Below, in pieces: positions 17,154 through 25,171 of a stretch of 64,000 bases of DNA (its first letter is position 1; every line of letters begins with the position of its first letter). The stretch comes from Cognatishimia coralii (lineage in GTDB: Bacteria; Pseudomonadota; Alphaproteobacteria; Rhodobacterales; Rhodobacteraceae), in assembly GCF_037478305.1 (NCBI RefSeq), contig NZ_JBBGAZ010000007.1, forward strand, positions 124,001 through 188,000. Reading direction: 5' to 3'. The position numbers were made by a program, and so were the translations under genes. The notes below the pieces were generated by a model that made no database searches, had not been told where the DNA came from, and worked only from the letters and a program-made list of their open reading frames with translations.

Positions 17154-17966
17154 ATGCTAAGCGTTCAAGGCCTGACCAAACGGTTTGGTGACAAGACAGC
17201 GGTCGATAAGGCCAGCTTTACTGTAGAAAAGCCCGCCATGATCGGCATCATCGGTCGGTCGGGCGCGGGTAAGTCCACTTTGCTGCGGATGATGAACCGG
17301 CTCGCAGATGTAAGCGAAGGGTCGATGGTCTATAATGACGTCGAGATCTCGTCTCTGCGTGGTGCTGACAAGCGCGAATGGCAATCCCGCTGCGCGATGA
17401 TCTTCCAGCAGTTCAATCTGGTGCCACGTATGGATGTAGTGTCCAACGTACTGCACGGAACGCTCAATCGCCGCTCGACGCTGGCGTCGATGTTCAACCT
17501 CTATCCGCAGGTGGACATCCACAAAGCCATTGAAATCCTTGATCGTTTGGGCATTGCCGAGCAGGCCGCGAAACGCGCTGAAGCCCTGTCTGGCGGTCAA
17601 CAGCAACGTGTCGCCATCGCCCGCGCTCTGATGCAAGACCCGCAGATCATTCTGGCGGACGAGCCGATTGCGTCACTTGACCCTATGAACGCACAAATCG
17701 TGATGGAGGCCCTGCGCCGCATTCACGAAGAAGACGGCCGCATGGTCATCTGCAACCTGCACACGCTCGACACCGCGCGCCGCTATTGTGACCGCGTCAT
17801 CGGCATGCGCGACGGGCGCATCGTCTTTGACGGCACACCCGCGCAACTGACCACAGGTGTGGCACGCGACATCTACGGCGCGGGCGATGACTTTTCTGAA
17901 GCCGCCACAAGCACCGAAATCGAGACCTTGGATCGGTCGGACTCTGCACGCGCAGTCCCGGCCTAA
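17154..17966 (+). CDS. phnC: Phosphonate ABC transporter ATP-binding protein
   Basis: A 270-residue ABC ATPase. Walker A is GRSGAGKST, the Q-loop MIFQQFNLVPRMDV, the signature LSGGQQQRVAIARAL, Walker B IILADEPIASLDP and the switch His is in CNLHTLD. The LVPRMDVVSNVLHGTL segment after the Q-loop is typical of PhnC. It powers PhnE1/E2 for phosphonate import. ATG 17154, preceded by GGGGGA, starts the domain cleanly; the longer frame from 17070 has no ribosome-binding site. It opens the phnCDE transport operon that faces the phnG-M lyase operon. Confidence 0.92.
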   Translation: MLSVQGLTKRFGDKTAVDKASFTVEKPAMIGIIGRSGAGKSTLLRMMNRLADVSEGSMVYNDVEISSLRGADKREWQSRCAMIFQQFNLVPRMDVVSNVLHGTLNRRSTLASMFNLYPQVDIHKAIEILDRLGIAEQAAKRAEALSGGQQQRVAIARALMQDPQIILADEPIASLDPMNAQIVMEALRRIHEEDGRMVICNLHTLDTARRYCDRVIGMRDGRIVFDGTPAQLTTGVARDIYGAGDDFSEAATSTEIETLDRSDSARAVPA

Positions 17967-18024
17967 TTTTTCGACCCGTGGCCTTGGGGGACGCGGGCGG
18001 ACACTTCATCACTAGGAGAAAGAG

Positions 18025-18930
18025 ATGAAAAACGTAGTAGCACTGGCTCTGGCCACCACCATGCTGTCTGGCGCGGTTTCCGCAGAAGGCATCAAAGAAT
18101 TCCGCATCGGCATCCTGGGCGGCGAGAACGCGCAAGACCGTTTGAACTCTTACGAGTGCCTGCGCTCTTACACCGAAGACGCGCTGGGCGTTGAAACCAA
18201 GCTGTTCGCACCAGCGGACTACGCGGGTGTTATCCAGGGCCTCGTAGGCGGCACGCTGGACTTTGCATGGCTGGGCGCGTCTTCTTACGCGGCGACCTAT
18301 CTGCAAGACGCAGACGCGGTTGAGCCAGTTCTGATCAAAGTGAACGTGGATGGCTCCATCGGCTATCACTCCATTGGTTTTGCCCGCAAAGACAGCGGCA
18401 TCACCTCTCTGGACGACATGCAGGGCAAAGTCTTTGGCTTTGGTGACCCGAACTCCACCTCTGGCTACCTGATCCCATCCATCGAGATCCCTCAGTACAA
18501 AGACGGCATCACCATGGAATCCGGCGCATACTTCGGCGAAGTTAAATTCACCGGCGGCCACGAGCAGACTATCGTTGCAGTGAACAACGGCGACATCAAC
18601 GGCGGCGTGACCTGGGCTGACGGCCAAGGCGACTGGGAAGACGGCTATAACTCTGGCGCGCTGCGCAAAGCGGTTGACGCGGGTCTCGTAGACATGAACG
18701 ACCTGGTGCAAATCTGGAAATCCAAGCCGATCCCAGAAGGCCCAATCGTTCTGCGCAAGAGCCTGCCAGCGGACGTCAAAGCAACCATGACCAAACTGGT
18801 TGATGACATGTTCGAAAACGACGCGGCATGTGCCTACAACATCGCAGCGGGCGACACTCTGGGCTTCCAGCCAGTGACCCACGAAACTTACGTCTCCATC
18901 ATCGAAGCACGTAAGCTGAAATCCAAATAA
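18025..18930 (+). CDS. phnD: Phosphonate ABC transporter substrate-binding protein
   Basis: A 301-residue periplasmic binding protein with a short signal peptide ending VSAEG. Core motifs are FRIGILGGENAQDR, the LGASSYAA loop, GFGDPNSTSGYLIPS (the phosphonate/phosphate-binding Ser-Thr-Ser region) and FTGGHEQTIVAV. PhnD captures phosphonates such as 2-aminoethylphosphonate. The ribosome-binding site AGGAG sits 6 nt before the ATG. The coding sequence shows a narrower, more uniform codon choice than its neighbours, and a hairpin terminator follows. Both suggest production in excess of the membrane subunits. Confidence 0.92.
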   Translation: MKNVVALALATTMLSGAVSAEGIKEFRIGILGGENAQDRLNSYECLRSYTEDALGVETKLFAPADYAGVIQGLVGGTLDFAWLGASSYAATYLQDADAVEPVLIKVNVDGSIGYHSIGFARKDSGITSLDDMQGKVFGFGDPNSTSGYLIPSIEIPQYKDGITMESGAYFGEVKFTGGHEQTIVAVNNGDINGGVTWADGQGDWEDGYNSGALRKAVDAGLVDMNDLVQIWKSKPIPEGPIVLRKSLPADVKATMTKLVDDMFENDAACAYNIAAGDTLGFQPVTHETYVSIIEARKLKSK

Positions 18931-18946
18931 GCCACACAGGCTTGCG

Positions 18947-18975
18947 GCGGGTCCCCCATCGGGGCCCGCTTTTTC
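18947..18975 (+). terminator. Hairpin terminator between phnD and phnE
   Basis: GCGGG-T-CCCC pairs with GGGGCCCGC around a short loop, and TTTTTC follows directly. It lies 17 nt after the phnD stop inside an otherwise continuous transport operon. Partial termination here would raise the binding protein relative to the permeases. Confidence 0.75.
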
Positions 18976-19052
18976 ATGACATTTCAAGCGTTTCGGTGTG
19001 AGGCTTCGCGCAAGCCCCAGTCCACAACGCTTTGAGGATAAGGCACGTCAAC

Positions 19053-19931
19053 ATGACAGAGGCTGCAGTAAGCCCCCCGCGGATCAGCGTGATCCAAGAC
19101 GCCTATATGGCGCAGACCCAGAAAAAGAGGCGCTATGGCTTTCTGACTCTGGTGATCTTTATCTTTGTGATGGTGGCGGGATTTAACACCGCAGCCTCGC
19201 GCAATGGGGGATCCTTCTGGGGCGGGATCGACAATTTCTTTGACTATCCGGCCGAAGTGGTTAGCGAGGCGGTGGAGAAATCCGCAGAACTGCCTGCGCA
19301 TTTCGTGGCCTACTTCCCGGCGCTGGTCGAGACGGTCAATATCGCGGCGGTCTCCACCTTGATCGGAGCGCTGCTTGCAATCGTGCTCTCGCTCTTGTCC
19401 ACGCGTGGTTTGGCACGGTTCCCACGCATGATCCCGGTGTTTCGCCGCGCCATGGACATCATGCGCGCCGTACCTGAAATCGTGATCGCTCTTGTGTTGA
19501 TCTTTATCCTCGGCGGCGGACCTGTGCCTGCGATGATCGCGATTGCATTCCACACCGCTGGCGCGCTGGGCAAGCTTTTTTCTGAAGTCAATGAAAACGC
19601 TGACCTCAAGCCTGTCGATGGGCTTGCGTCTGTGGGTGCCACCTGGAGCCAGAAGATGCTTCTTGGGGTTGTCCCTCAAGTTGCGCCCAACTGGCTGAGC
19701 TACGCGCTCTTGCGGTTTGAAATCAACATTCGCGCCTCGGCGATCCTTGGCTTTGTGGGCGCGGGCGGCCTTGGCTATGAGCTTAAGAACGCGATTTCCT
19801 GGGGGCAGGGGCGCTTTGATGAGGCGGGTGCGATGTTCATCCTGCTCTTCCTGACAATCATGTTTTTCGACCAAATCTCAAGCTATTACCGCGACCGTCT
19901 GGTGCACGGTACAGGCGAAGGGGCACACTGA
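19053..19931 (+). CDS. phnE: Phosphonate ABC transporter permease
   Basis: A 292-residue permease with an N-terminal cytoplasmic stretch, then a first membrane span (FLTLVIFIFVMVAGF) and five more. The EAA-type loop reads VDGLASVGATWSQKML, with RASAILGFVGAGGLGYELK near the C terminus, both characteristic of PhnE. It is one of two adjacent permeases. The ATG at 19053 follows AAGG by 9 nt; a TTG at 19032 in the same frame is less likely. Its stop overlaps the next start by one base. Confidence 0.9.
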   Translation: MTEAAVSPPRISVIQDAYMAQTQKKRRYGFLTLVIFIFVMVAGFNTAASRNGGSFWGGIDNFFDYPAEVVSEAVEKSAELPAHFVAYFPALVETVNIAAVSTLIGALLAIVLSLLSTRGLARFPRMIPVFRRAMDIMRAVPEIVIALVLIFILGGGPVPAMIAIAFHTAGALGKLFSEVNENADLKPVDGLASVGATWSQKMLLGVVPQVAPNWLSYALLRFEINIRASAILGFVGAGGLGYELKNAISWGQGRFDEAGAMFILLFLTIMFFDQISSYYRDRLVHGTGEGAH

Positions 19932-21247
19932 TGGCCACTCTTGACACAAACGCTGGGCTACAACTGCAAGCCGACCGGATCTTTCTGCGCAAACGCCTGG
20001 TGGCGTTCAGCATTCCGGCTCTGATCCTGGCCTACCTGACCTATGTCTTCTTTGCCTTCAACATCCCGGATGTGATCGAAAAGGCCAATGGCGACAATGC
20101 ACGTGCGCTGGTGGCTGACACCTATAGCCACAAGGTCCACGTCACCCGCGACAACCGGAACGCGGCTGTTACTGTGGCGATCGAAGGCGAAAAGAAAGGC
20201 CGCTACCCCGAAGGCACATCGCCAGAGTGGGTGAGCCTAGGGGACACCACCGTGATCGATCTGGGTGAGGGTCATATCGTGACCTTTGGTCCCGAGACAA
20301 TCACCTATGACGTGCCCGGCTATGGTCTGATCAAAGCCACGCCAACCCGCGCGCAGGGTGTGATCCAGGAATATCCAACGGATGAGATCCCCGCGTGGGT
20401 CAACGCCTCAAAGAACCGCATGGCGGTCACAACCGAGGCCGGACGTCTGACTGTCACCCGCAACCGCTCTGAGGTGTTCCGCTATTTCGGCGGTTGGGAG
20501 CTCTTTTTCTTCACGCTGGACAGCCCCTATCACGGCCTGTCCATTGGCGAGGTGCTCTCACGCGCCCTCACCGGCGAAGCTGGGGCCATCGTAAGTGACT
20601 TCTGGAACAACGCGATGTGGCGTCATGGCGACGTGGCCTGGGCGATTGGCGAGACCATTCTGATGGCCTTCCTTGGCACCTTCGGGGCTGCGGTCGTTGC
20701 TTTGCCATTTTCGTTCTTGGCGGCCAAGAACTTCACACCTCTGCTCACAGTTCGCTTTGCCATGCGCCGTTTCTTTGACTTTGTACGCGGGGTAGACGGG
20801 CTTGTCTGGACCATCATTTTAACACGCGCCTTCGGACTTGGGCCTTTGACCGGCGCGCTGGCCATTTTGATCACGGACACCGGATCTTTTGGTAAGATGT
20901 TCTCCGAAGCCCTTGAGAATGTAGATAAAAAGCAGATCGAGGGCATTCGCTCCACCGGCGCGAAACCGCTGCAAAGATACCGTTTCGGAGTGATCCCTCA
21001 GATCACGCCAATCCTTCTCAGTCAGGTGCTCTACTATCTGGAATCCAACACCCGCTCAGCAACCGTGATCGGTGCGATCACCGGCGGTGGCATTGGCCTC
21101 TTGCTGACCCAGGCGATCATTACGCAGAAAGACTGGGAAGAAGTCACCTACTACATCGTCCTCGTCGTGCTTATGGTGATGTTCATGGATTGGGTCTCGG
21201 GCTGGCTGCGTGGCCGCCTGATCGGCACAGCAGAGGACAAACATTGA
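19931..21247 (+). CDS. phnE: Phosphonate ABC transporter permease, long form
   Basis: A 438-residue second PhnE-type permease. It has one N-terminal membrane span (about 28-47), then a roughly 150-residue periplasmic insertion, and then the usual five to six spans from about residue 230. The EAA loop is KQIEGIRSTGAKPLQRYRF and the C-terminal motif RSATVIGAITGGGIG. The extra domain is usual for PhnE2 in Rhodobacterales and other alphaproteobacteria. It starts on the last base of the phnE1 stop (TGATG) and overlaps the next gene by one base. Confidence 0.9.
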   Translation: MATLDTNAGLQLQADRIFLRKRLVAFSIPALILAYLTYVFFAFNIPDVIEKANGDNARALVADTYSHKVHVTRDNRNAAVTVAIEGEKKGRYPEGTSPEWVSLGDTTVIDLGEGHIVTFGPETITYDVPGYGLIKATPTRAQGVIQEYPTDEIPAWVNASKNRMAVTTEAGRLTVTRNRSEVFRYFGGWELFFFTLDSPYHGLSIGEVLSRALTGEAGAIVSDFWNNAMWRHGDVAWAIGETILMAFLGTFGAAVVALPFSFLAAKNFTPLLTVRFAMRRFFDFVRGVDGLVWTIILTRAFGLGPLTGALAILITDTGSFGKMFSEALENVDKKQIEGIRSTGAKPLQRYRFGVIPQITPILLSQVLYYLESNTRSATVIGAITGGGIGLLLTQAIITQKDWEEVTYYIVLVVLMVMFMDWVSGWLRGRLIGTAEDKH

Positions 21248-21867
21248 TGGCGCGACTAAAAGCTGAAGCTCCGGTTCTGCATGCCAATGCGAGCGTGGTG
21301 AACTCCGAGCTTGGAGGGTTTACCGAGGTCGGCGAGGGCTCGCGGCTCTTGAATTCCGAGCTTGGCGATTATTCCTACTGCGAACGCTTCTGCGACATCG
21401 CCAATACGACCATCGGCAAGTTCTCAAACATCGCGAGCTTCGTGCGGGTGGGGGCCACGGATCATCCGCTAGCCACCGCCTCGCTGCATCACTTCCTGTA
21501 TCGGTCTTCAGACTATTGGGATGATGCGGACAACGATGCAGAGTTCTTTGAACACCGGGCCTCCCGCCGTGCCAGTATCGGCCATGACACCTGGATCGGT
21601 CATGGCGCGATGATCAAACCCGAAGTGACGGTCGGCCATGGCGCTGTCGTGGCGGCTGGTGCGATTGTCACCAAAAACGTCGGCCCCTATGAAATCGTCG
21701 CAGGCACGCCGGCCACCGTTTTGCGCTTGCGCCAACCACGCGACATCGCAGAGCGCATAATAGACCTTGCCTGGTGGGATTGGGACCACGCGCGTTTGCG
21801 CGAAACATTGGAAGATTTCCGCAGCCTCCCTGCCGCGGCCTTTCTGGAAAAATACGAGGGCGCATAG
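21247..21867 (+). CDS. Hexapeptide-repeat transferase of the phosphonate cluster
   Basis: A 206-residue left-handed beta-helix acyltransferase. Hexapeptide-type repeats are visible from about residue 15 (ASVVNSELGGFTEVGEGS) to residue 155, with the catalytic-type His in ATDHPLATASLHHF and the CoA-side loop ASIGHDTWIGHGAMIKPEVT. It resembles the chloramphenicol/virginiamycin acetyltransferase-like family linked to phn operons. Its probable job is acetylation of an aminoalkylphosphonate or related intermediate, in place of the GNAT PhnO. It overlaps phnE2 by one base and is the last gene of the transport operon. Confidence 0.85.
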   Translation: MARLKAEAPVLHANASVVNSELGGFTEVGEGSRLLNSELGDYSYCERFCDIANTTIGKFSNIASFVRVGATDHPLATASLHHFLYRSSDYWDDADNDAEFFEHRASRRASIGHDTWIGHGAMIKPEVTVGHGAVVAAGAIVTKNVGPYEIVAGTPATVLRLRQPRDIAERIIDLAWWDWDHARLRETLEDFRSLPAAAFLEKYEGA

Positions 21868-21959
21868 GGGCTTTGCCCCTCGGCCCAAGGGCCTCACCCC
21901 AGAGTATTTTAGGCAAGATGAAAGCGCGCGCTCATTCTCTTGCCAAAAATATCCTCGCG
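21866..21959. terminator. Convergent bidirectional terminator region
   Basis: Three structures lie between the convergent transferase and phnF genes. AGGGGC-TTT-GCCCCT starts at the stop codon (21866-21880), and GGCCC-AA-GGGCC follows (21882-21893). A longer imperfect inverted pair links 21901-21922 (GAGTATTTTAGGCAAGA) to 21935-21959 (read on the other strand, GAGGATATTTTTGGCAAGA). The arms of the last pair look like the same intergenic element in opposite orientation, each with a T-rich strand facing its own gene. Confidence 0.6.
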
Positions 21960-21975
21960 CCGAAGGCGTCCCGCG

Positions 21976-22689
21976 CTAGGCATCTTCCTCTAGGGTTAGT
22001 GTGACGCGGTCCCCAGCGAACCAGGTGCGCCCAAATTCAACTTTCTGTCCATGCTGATCGACACTCATACTGGTCGTGTAGATCAAAGGCGCACCTTCCC
22101 GCAGTTCCAGATGCAGCGCTTGTGTCGCGTTCGCCAAAGTTGCGCGCACGCGGGTTGATGCGCGGGTATAGTCTTGGATGCCAGCGAGCTCCAAAGCTTT
22201 GGTGACGCTACTTTCGCGGCGCATGAGCTCGCCAATTCCAGGTAGGCGAGCCTCGGGAAATTCGCTGATCGATAGCGCGATTGCCTGATGATCGCCGTAA
22301 GACACGCTGTGGCGCAAAGTGATGAGGGCACCCGCTTCCAGATCAAGCCGCGCCGCTTCTTTCGCGGTGGCAGGACGGGTTTCCACATGCAGGACTTTCT
22401 TAGACGGAGCTCGCCCCGCGGCGCGCAGGTTCTGGTGGTACCTTACTCGTTTGCCGATGGGGTAATCGGTCGGAGCCCCTTTCACAAAAGCCCCCGATCC
22501 GCGCCGTGTACGCACCAGCCCATCCTCGACCAAAACCGATATCGCATGCCGGATCGTGTGACGGTTCACACCAAACCGCTCGGCCAGCTCGGCCTCCGTC
22601 GGAAGCTTGTCACCGGGCCTGTAGCGTCCCTCAGCCATATCCTCACGCAGGGCGTTTGAGATGGCCTGCCATAGAGGTGTCTTACTCAT
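21976..22689 (-). CDS. phnF: Phosphonate regulator, GntR family HutC subfamily
   Basis: A 237-residue regulator. The N-terminal winged helix (about 1-70) has recognition region ELAERFGVNRHTIRHAISVL and wing TRRGSGAFV. A UTRA effector domain follows, ending in VEFGRTWFAGDRVTL. PhnF proteins repress phn genes until phosphate is limiting or a phosphonate-pathway ligand binds. It is transcribed divergently from phnG, so the 108-nt gap between them should carry its operator. It converges on the transport operon. Confidence 0.9.
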   Translation of the reverse strand: MSKTPLWQAISNALREDMAEGRYRPGDKLPTEAELAERFGVNRHTIRHAISVLVEDGLVRTRRGSGAFVKGAPTDYPIGKRVRYHQNLRAAGRAPSKKVLHVETRPATAKEAARLDLEAGALITLRHSVSYGDHQAIALSISEFPEARLPGIGELMRRESSVTKALELAGIQDYTRASTRVRATLANATQALHLELREGAPLIYTTSMSVDQHGQKVEFGRTWFAGDRVTLTLEEDA

Positions 22690-22754
22690 GTCGTCTCTCC
22701 GTTACGCAAGTTTCACAAAATCTTTCTGGCTCGATGGCCTCGAATCTCGCATAA

Positions 22755-22780
22755 TAAGTCTAGTTGTATAGTGTAACGAA
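22755..22780. promoter_or_regulatory. Candidate PhnF operator/phnG promoter
   Basis: In the phnF-phnG gap, GTCTA (22758-22762) and TATAG (22767-22771) form an imperfect dyad. TATAGT at 22767-22772 is a five-of-six match to a -10 box for phnG. GntR/HutC operators commonly have the form GT-TA separated by a few bases from TA-AC, which this resembles. No convincing -35 box is visible. Confidence 0.35.
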
Positions 22781-22797
22781 AATTTGTCGAGACAGAG

Positions 22798-23247
22798 ATG
22801 GGACAGATGGAAACACAAGATCGCCAGGCCTGGATAGGGCTGTTGGCAAAGGCCCCAAAGGGGCGAATTGCGGATCTCTTAGGAGATCGCGCAGAGACCG
22901 GTTTTGAATGGTTGCGCAAGCCCGAAGTGGGTAGCGTGATGATCCGGGGCCGCATGGGCGGCACGGGGTCGGCCTTTAATATGGGCGAGATGACTGTGAC
23001 GCGCTGTGCGCTGAAACTGGACGCCGGCGTCGTCGGGCATGGCTATGTGCAGGGCCGCAGCAAAGCTGACTCCGAGGCCGCGGCCTTGGTCGATGCTTTG
23101 ATGCAGACGGATCACGCAGAGGATGTCCGGGCGCAGGTTCTCACCCCTCTGGAAACCGCCCAACGTGAAGCTCGCGCGCTGCGCACCCGCAAGGCCGCAG
23201 CCACGAAAGTGGATTTCTTCACCATGGCACGAGGAGAAGACAGATGA
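22798..23247 (+). CDS. phnG: C-P lyase core subunit PhnG
   Basis: A 149-residue PhnG, part of the PhnGHIJ core complex that attaches the phosphonate to the 1' carbon of ribose of ATP. Recognisable parts are the N-terminal RQAWIGLLAKA helix, the GSVMIRGRMGGTGSAFNMGEMTVTRC strand pair (about 40-65) and GHGYVQGRSKADSEAAALVDAL. Both ATG 22798 and ATG 22807 are possible starts, and neither has a strong ribosome-binding site. The 3' end overlaps phnH by 4 nt, which opens a chain of overlapping genes. Confidence 0.9.
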   Translation: MGQMETQDRQAWIGLLAKAPKGRIADLLGDRAETGFEWLRKPEVGSVMIRGRMGGTGSAFNMGEMTVTRCALKLDAGVVGHGYVQGRSKADSEAAALVDALMQTDHAEDVRAQVLTPLETAQREARALRTRKAAATKVDFFTMARGEDR

Positions 23248-23810
23248 GCGCGACAGCTTTAGAAGGCGGGTTCAAAAACCCTCCGCATGACTCAGCGCGC
23301 GCCTTTCGTGCTCTGATGAATGCGATGGCGCGGCCTGGCACGACCCATGAAGTTGCGGGCGCGCTGCCGCCGGCACCGATGTCCATTGCGGCGGGCGTTC
23401 TGCTGCTGACGCTCTGTGACGGCGATACGGGTATCTATCTGACACCCGAATTTGACACCGAAGAGATCCGCACTTGGATCAGCTTTCACATCGGCGCGCC
23501 TTTTGTGGCCCCGATGAAAGCAGATTTCGCGGTCGGGCGCTGGAATGAACTCGCGCCAATTGATCGCTTTGCGATTGGCGACGCGGAATATCCTGATCGC
23601 TCTACGACTTTGGTGATCGAGGGGCAGGGGTCTGAGGACGTCACCCTGAAAGGCCCAGGCATCAAAGACATGCAGGCCTTTGCTTTGCCAGAGGTCGCGC
23701 CGTTCCAAAACAACCGCGCGCTCTTTCCGCTGGGCCGCGATTTCTATTTCACCCAAGGTGCCAAGCTTGCAGCCTTGCCTCGCTCAACGGAGGTCACCCC
23801 ATGTATGTAG
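23244..23810 (+). CDS. phnH: C-P lyase core subunit PhnH
   Basis: A 188-residue PhnH. The N-terminal GGFKNPPHDSARAFRALMNAMARPG is the family hallmark: a short helix preceding a PLP-transferase-like fold without a cofactor lysine. The later GPGI region and FPLGRDFYFTQGAKLAALPRST end also match. PhnH forms a homodimer within the PhnGHIJ core. It starts 4 nt inside phnG and ends 10 nt inside phnI, which implies translational coupling and a fixed stoichiometry. Confidence 0.92.
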   Translation: MSATALEGGFKNPPHDSARAFRALMNAMARPGTTHEVAGALPPAPMSIAAGVLLLTLCDGDTGIYLTPEFDTEEIRTWISFHIGAPFVAPMKADFAVGRWNELAPIDRFAIGDAEYPDRSTTLVIEGQGSEDVTLKGPGIKDMQAFALPEVAPFQNNRALFPLGRDFYFTQGAKLAALPRSTEVTPCM

Positions 23811-24886
23811 CCGTAAAGGGTGGCGAGCGCGCCATTGACAACGCGCATGCCTGGCTGGCTGAGGAACGCCGTGGGGATACCACGGTCGCAGAGCTGAGCG
23901 TTGATCAGATCAAAGAGCAGCTCAAGCTGGCCGTGAACCGTGTGATGGCCGAAGGCTCTCTCTATGATCCAGACCTTGCCGCGCTGGCGATCAAACAGGC
24001 GCGCGGGGATCTGATCGAGGCGATCTTCCTCATTCGCGCTTATCGCACGACGCTGCCGCGGTTTGGCAATTCCAATCCGGTGGAAACCAGCAAAATGGCT
24101 TGTGAGCGCCGGATTTCCGCGACCTTCAAGGATCTGCCGGGCGGGCAGGTTTTGGGCCCGACCTTTGACTACACCCATCGCTTGTTGGATTTCAAACTGG
24201 CAGCCGAGGGCGAAGAGGTTCAGGCGGCGGAGCGTGAGGCAGAACCAGTTGACGTGCCGCATGTCACTGAATTCCTAAACAAAGAAGGCCTCATCGAAGA
24301 AACCTTCCCCGAAGAAACCACGCCTCCGGACCTCACCCGCGGGCCGCTGGAACTCCCTGCCGAGCGTGCGTTGCGCCTGCAGGCGCTGACCCGGTCGGAC
24401 GAGGGTTTCACCCTTGGCTTGGCCTATTCCACCCAACGAGGCTACGGGCGCACGCATGCCTTTGTGGGCGAGCTGCGCATTGGCGAAGTTGCCGTTGAAA
24501 TGGACATCCCAGAGCTGGGCTTTGCCATCGAGATCGGCGAGGTCACCCTGACGGAATGTGAGACGGTGAACCAATTCGTCGGCTCTAAATCGCAGCCGCC
24601 GCAGTTCACCCGTGGCTATGGTCTGGTCTTTGGCCAGAACGAGCGCAAATCGATCTCGATGTCCCTCGTGGACCGCGCGTTGCGTTGGGAAGAGTTTGGC
24701 GAAGACAACGAAGGCGTGCCGGCGCAGGACGCGGAATTCGTGCTCTATCACGGGGACAATATCCAGGCGACGGGGTTCCTCGAGCACATCAAGCTGCCGC
24801 ATTACGTGGATTTCCAGGCGGAACTCGAACTCATCCGAAAACTGCGCGCCGAGGCGGCTGCAGAGCAGAAGGAGGCCGCTGAATGA
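23801..24886 (+). CDS. phnI: C-P lyase core subunit PhnI
   Basis: A 361-residue PhnI, the nucleosidase subunit that, with PhnG and PhnH, displaces adenine from ATP by the phosphonate. The N terminus YVAVKGGERAIDNAHAWL is a family signature. YSTQRGYGRTHAFVGELRIGEV and the C-terminal ALRWEEFGED and HGDNIQATGFLEHIKLPHYVDF segments are also conserved. After its stop the operon is interrupted by 285 nt that hold a small gene on the opposite strand, before phnJ. Confidence 0.93.
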   Translation: MYVAVKGGERAIDNAHAWLAEERRGDTTVAELSVDQIKEQLKLAVNRVMAEGSLYDPDLAALAIKQARGDLIEAIFLIRAYRTTLPRFGNSNPVETSKMACERRISATFKDLPGGQVLGPTFDYTHRLLDFKLAAEGEEVQAAEREAEPVDVPHVTEFLNKEGLIEETFPEETTPPDLTRGPLELPAERALRLQALTRSDEGFTLGLAYSTQRGYGRTHAFVGELRIGEVAVEMDIPELGFAIEIGEVTLTECETVNQFVGSKSQPPQFTRGYGLVFGQNERKSISMSLVDRALRWEEFGEDNEGVPAQDAEFVLYHGDNIQATGFLEHIKLPHYVDFQAELELIRKLRAEAAAEQKEAAE

Positions 24887-24888
24887 CG

Positions 24889-25140
24889 CTAGTTGCCGCC
24901 GCCGTCGATGCTCCCATCGCCAGCTCCAAAGTTGCCCGAGCCGCCTCCGTAGGATGTGTCGCCGGCAAAGTGCGGACGGTACATCGACGTCTGGGTCGAC
25001 CCATCTCGGTCAGTCCAGCTCCAAGTTCCGTCTTCGTTTTGGCGCATCGTCTTCCATTTGCGGCGATCTCGCAAAATGTCGCGAAGGGCGATGAACAACA
25101 AGAATGCAACCAGAGATCCAACGATCAACAAGACTTCCAA
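24889..25140 (-). CDS. Small membrane protein antisense in the phnI-phnJ gap
   Basis: An 83-residue frame on the strand opposite to the C-P lyase operon. It starts with TTG at 25140, and AGGAGAG lies 4-6 nt upstream on that strand, a good ribosome-binding site. The protein has one N-terminal membrane segment (about residues 2-20, VLLIVGSLVAFLLFIAL). A basic stop-transfer follows (RDRRKW), then a soluble part with DGTWSWTDRDGS and a Gly/Asp-rich tail. That layout is what a real bitopic small protein looks like. The plus-strand frame over the same bases is Arg/Val/Ser-rich and has no features. Function unknown. Transcription would run against phnI. Confidence 0.6.
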   Translation of the reverse strand: MEVLLIVGSLVAFLLFIALRDILRDRRKWKTMRQNEDGTWSWTDRDGSTQTSMYRPHFAGDTSYGGGSGNFGAGDGSIDGGGN

Positions 25141-25171
25141 GGCTCTCTCCTAAAATCAGGTTCGTATCAAA

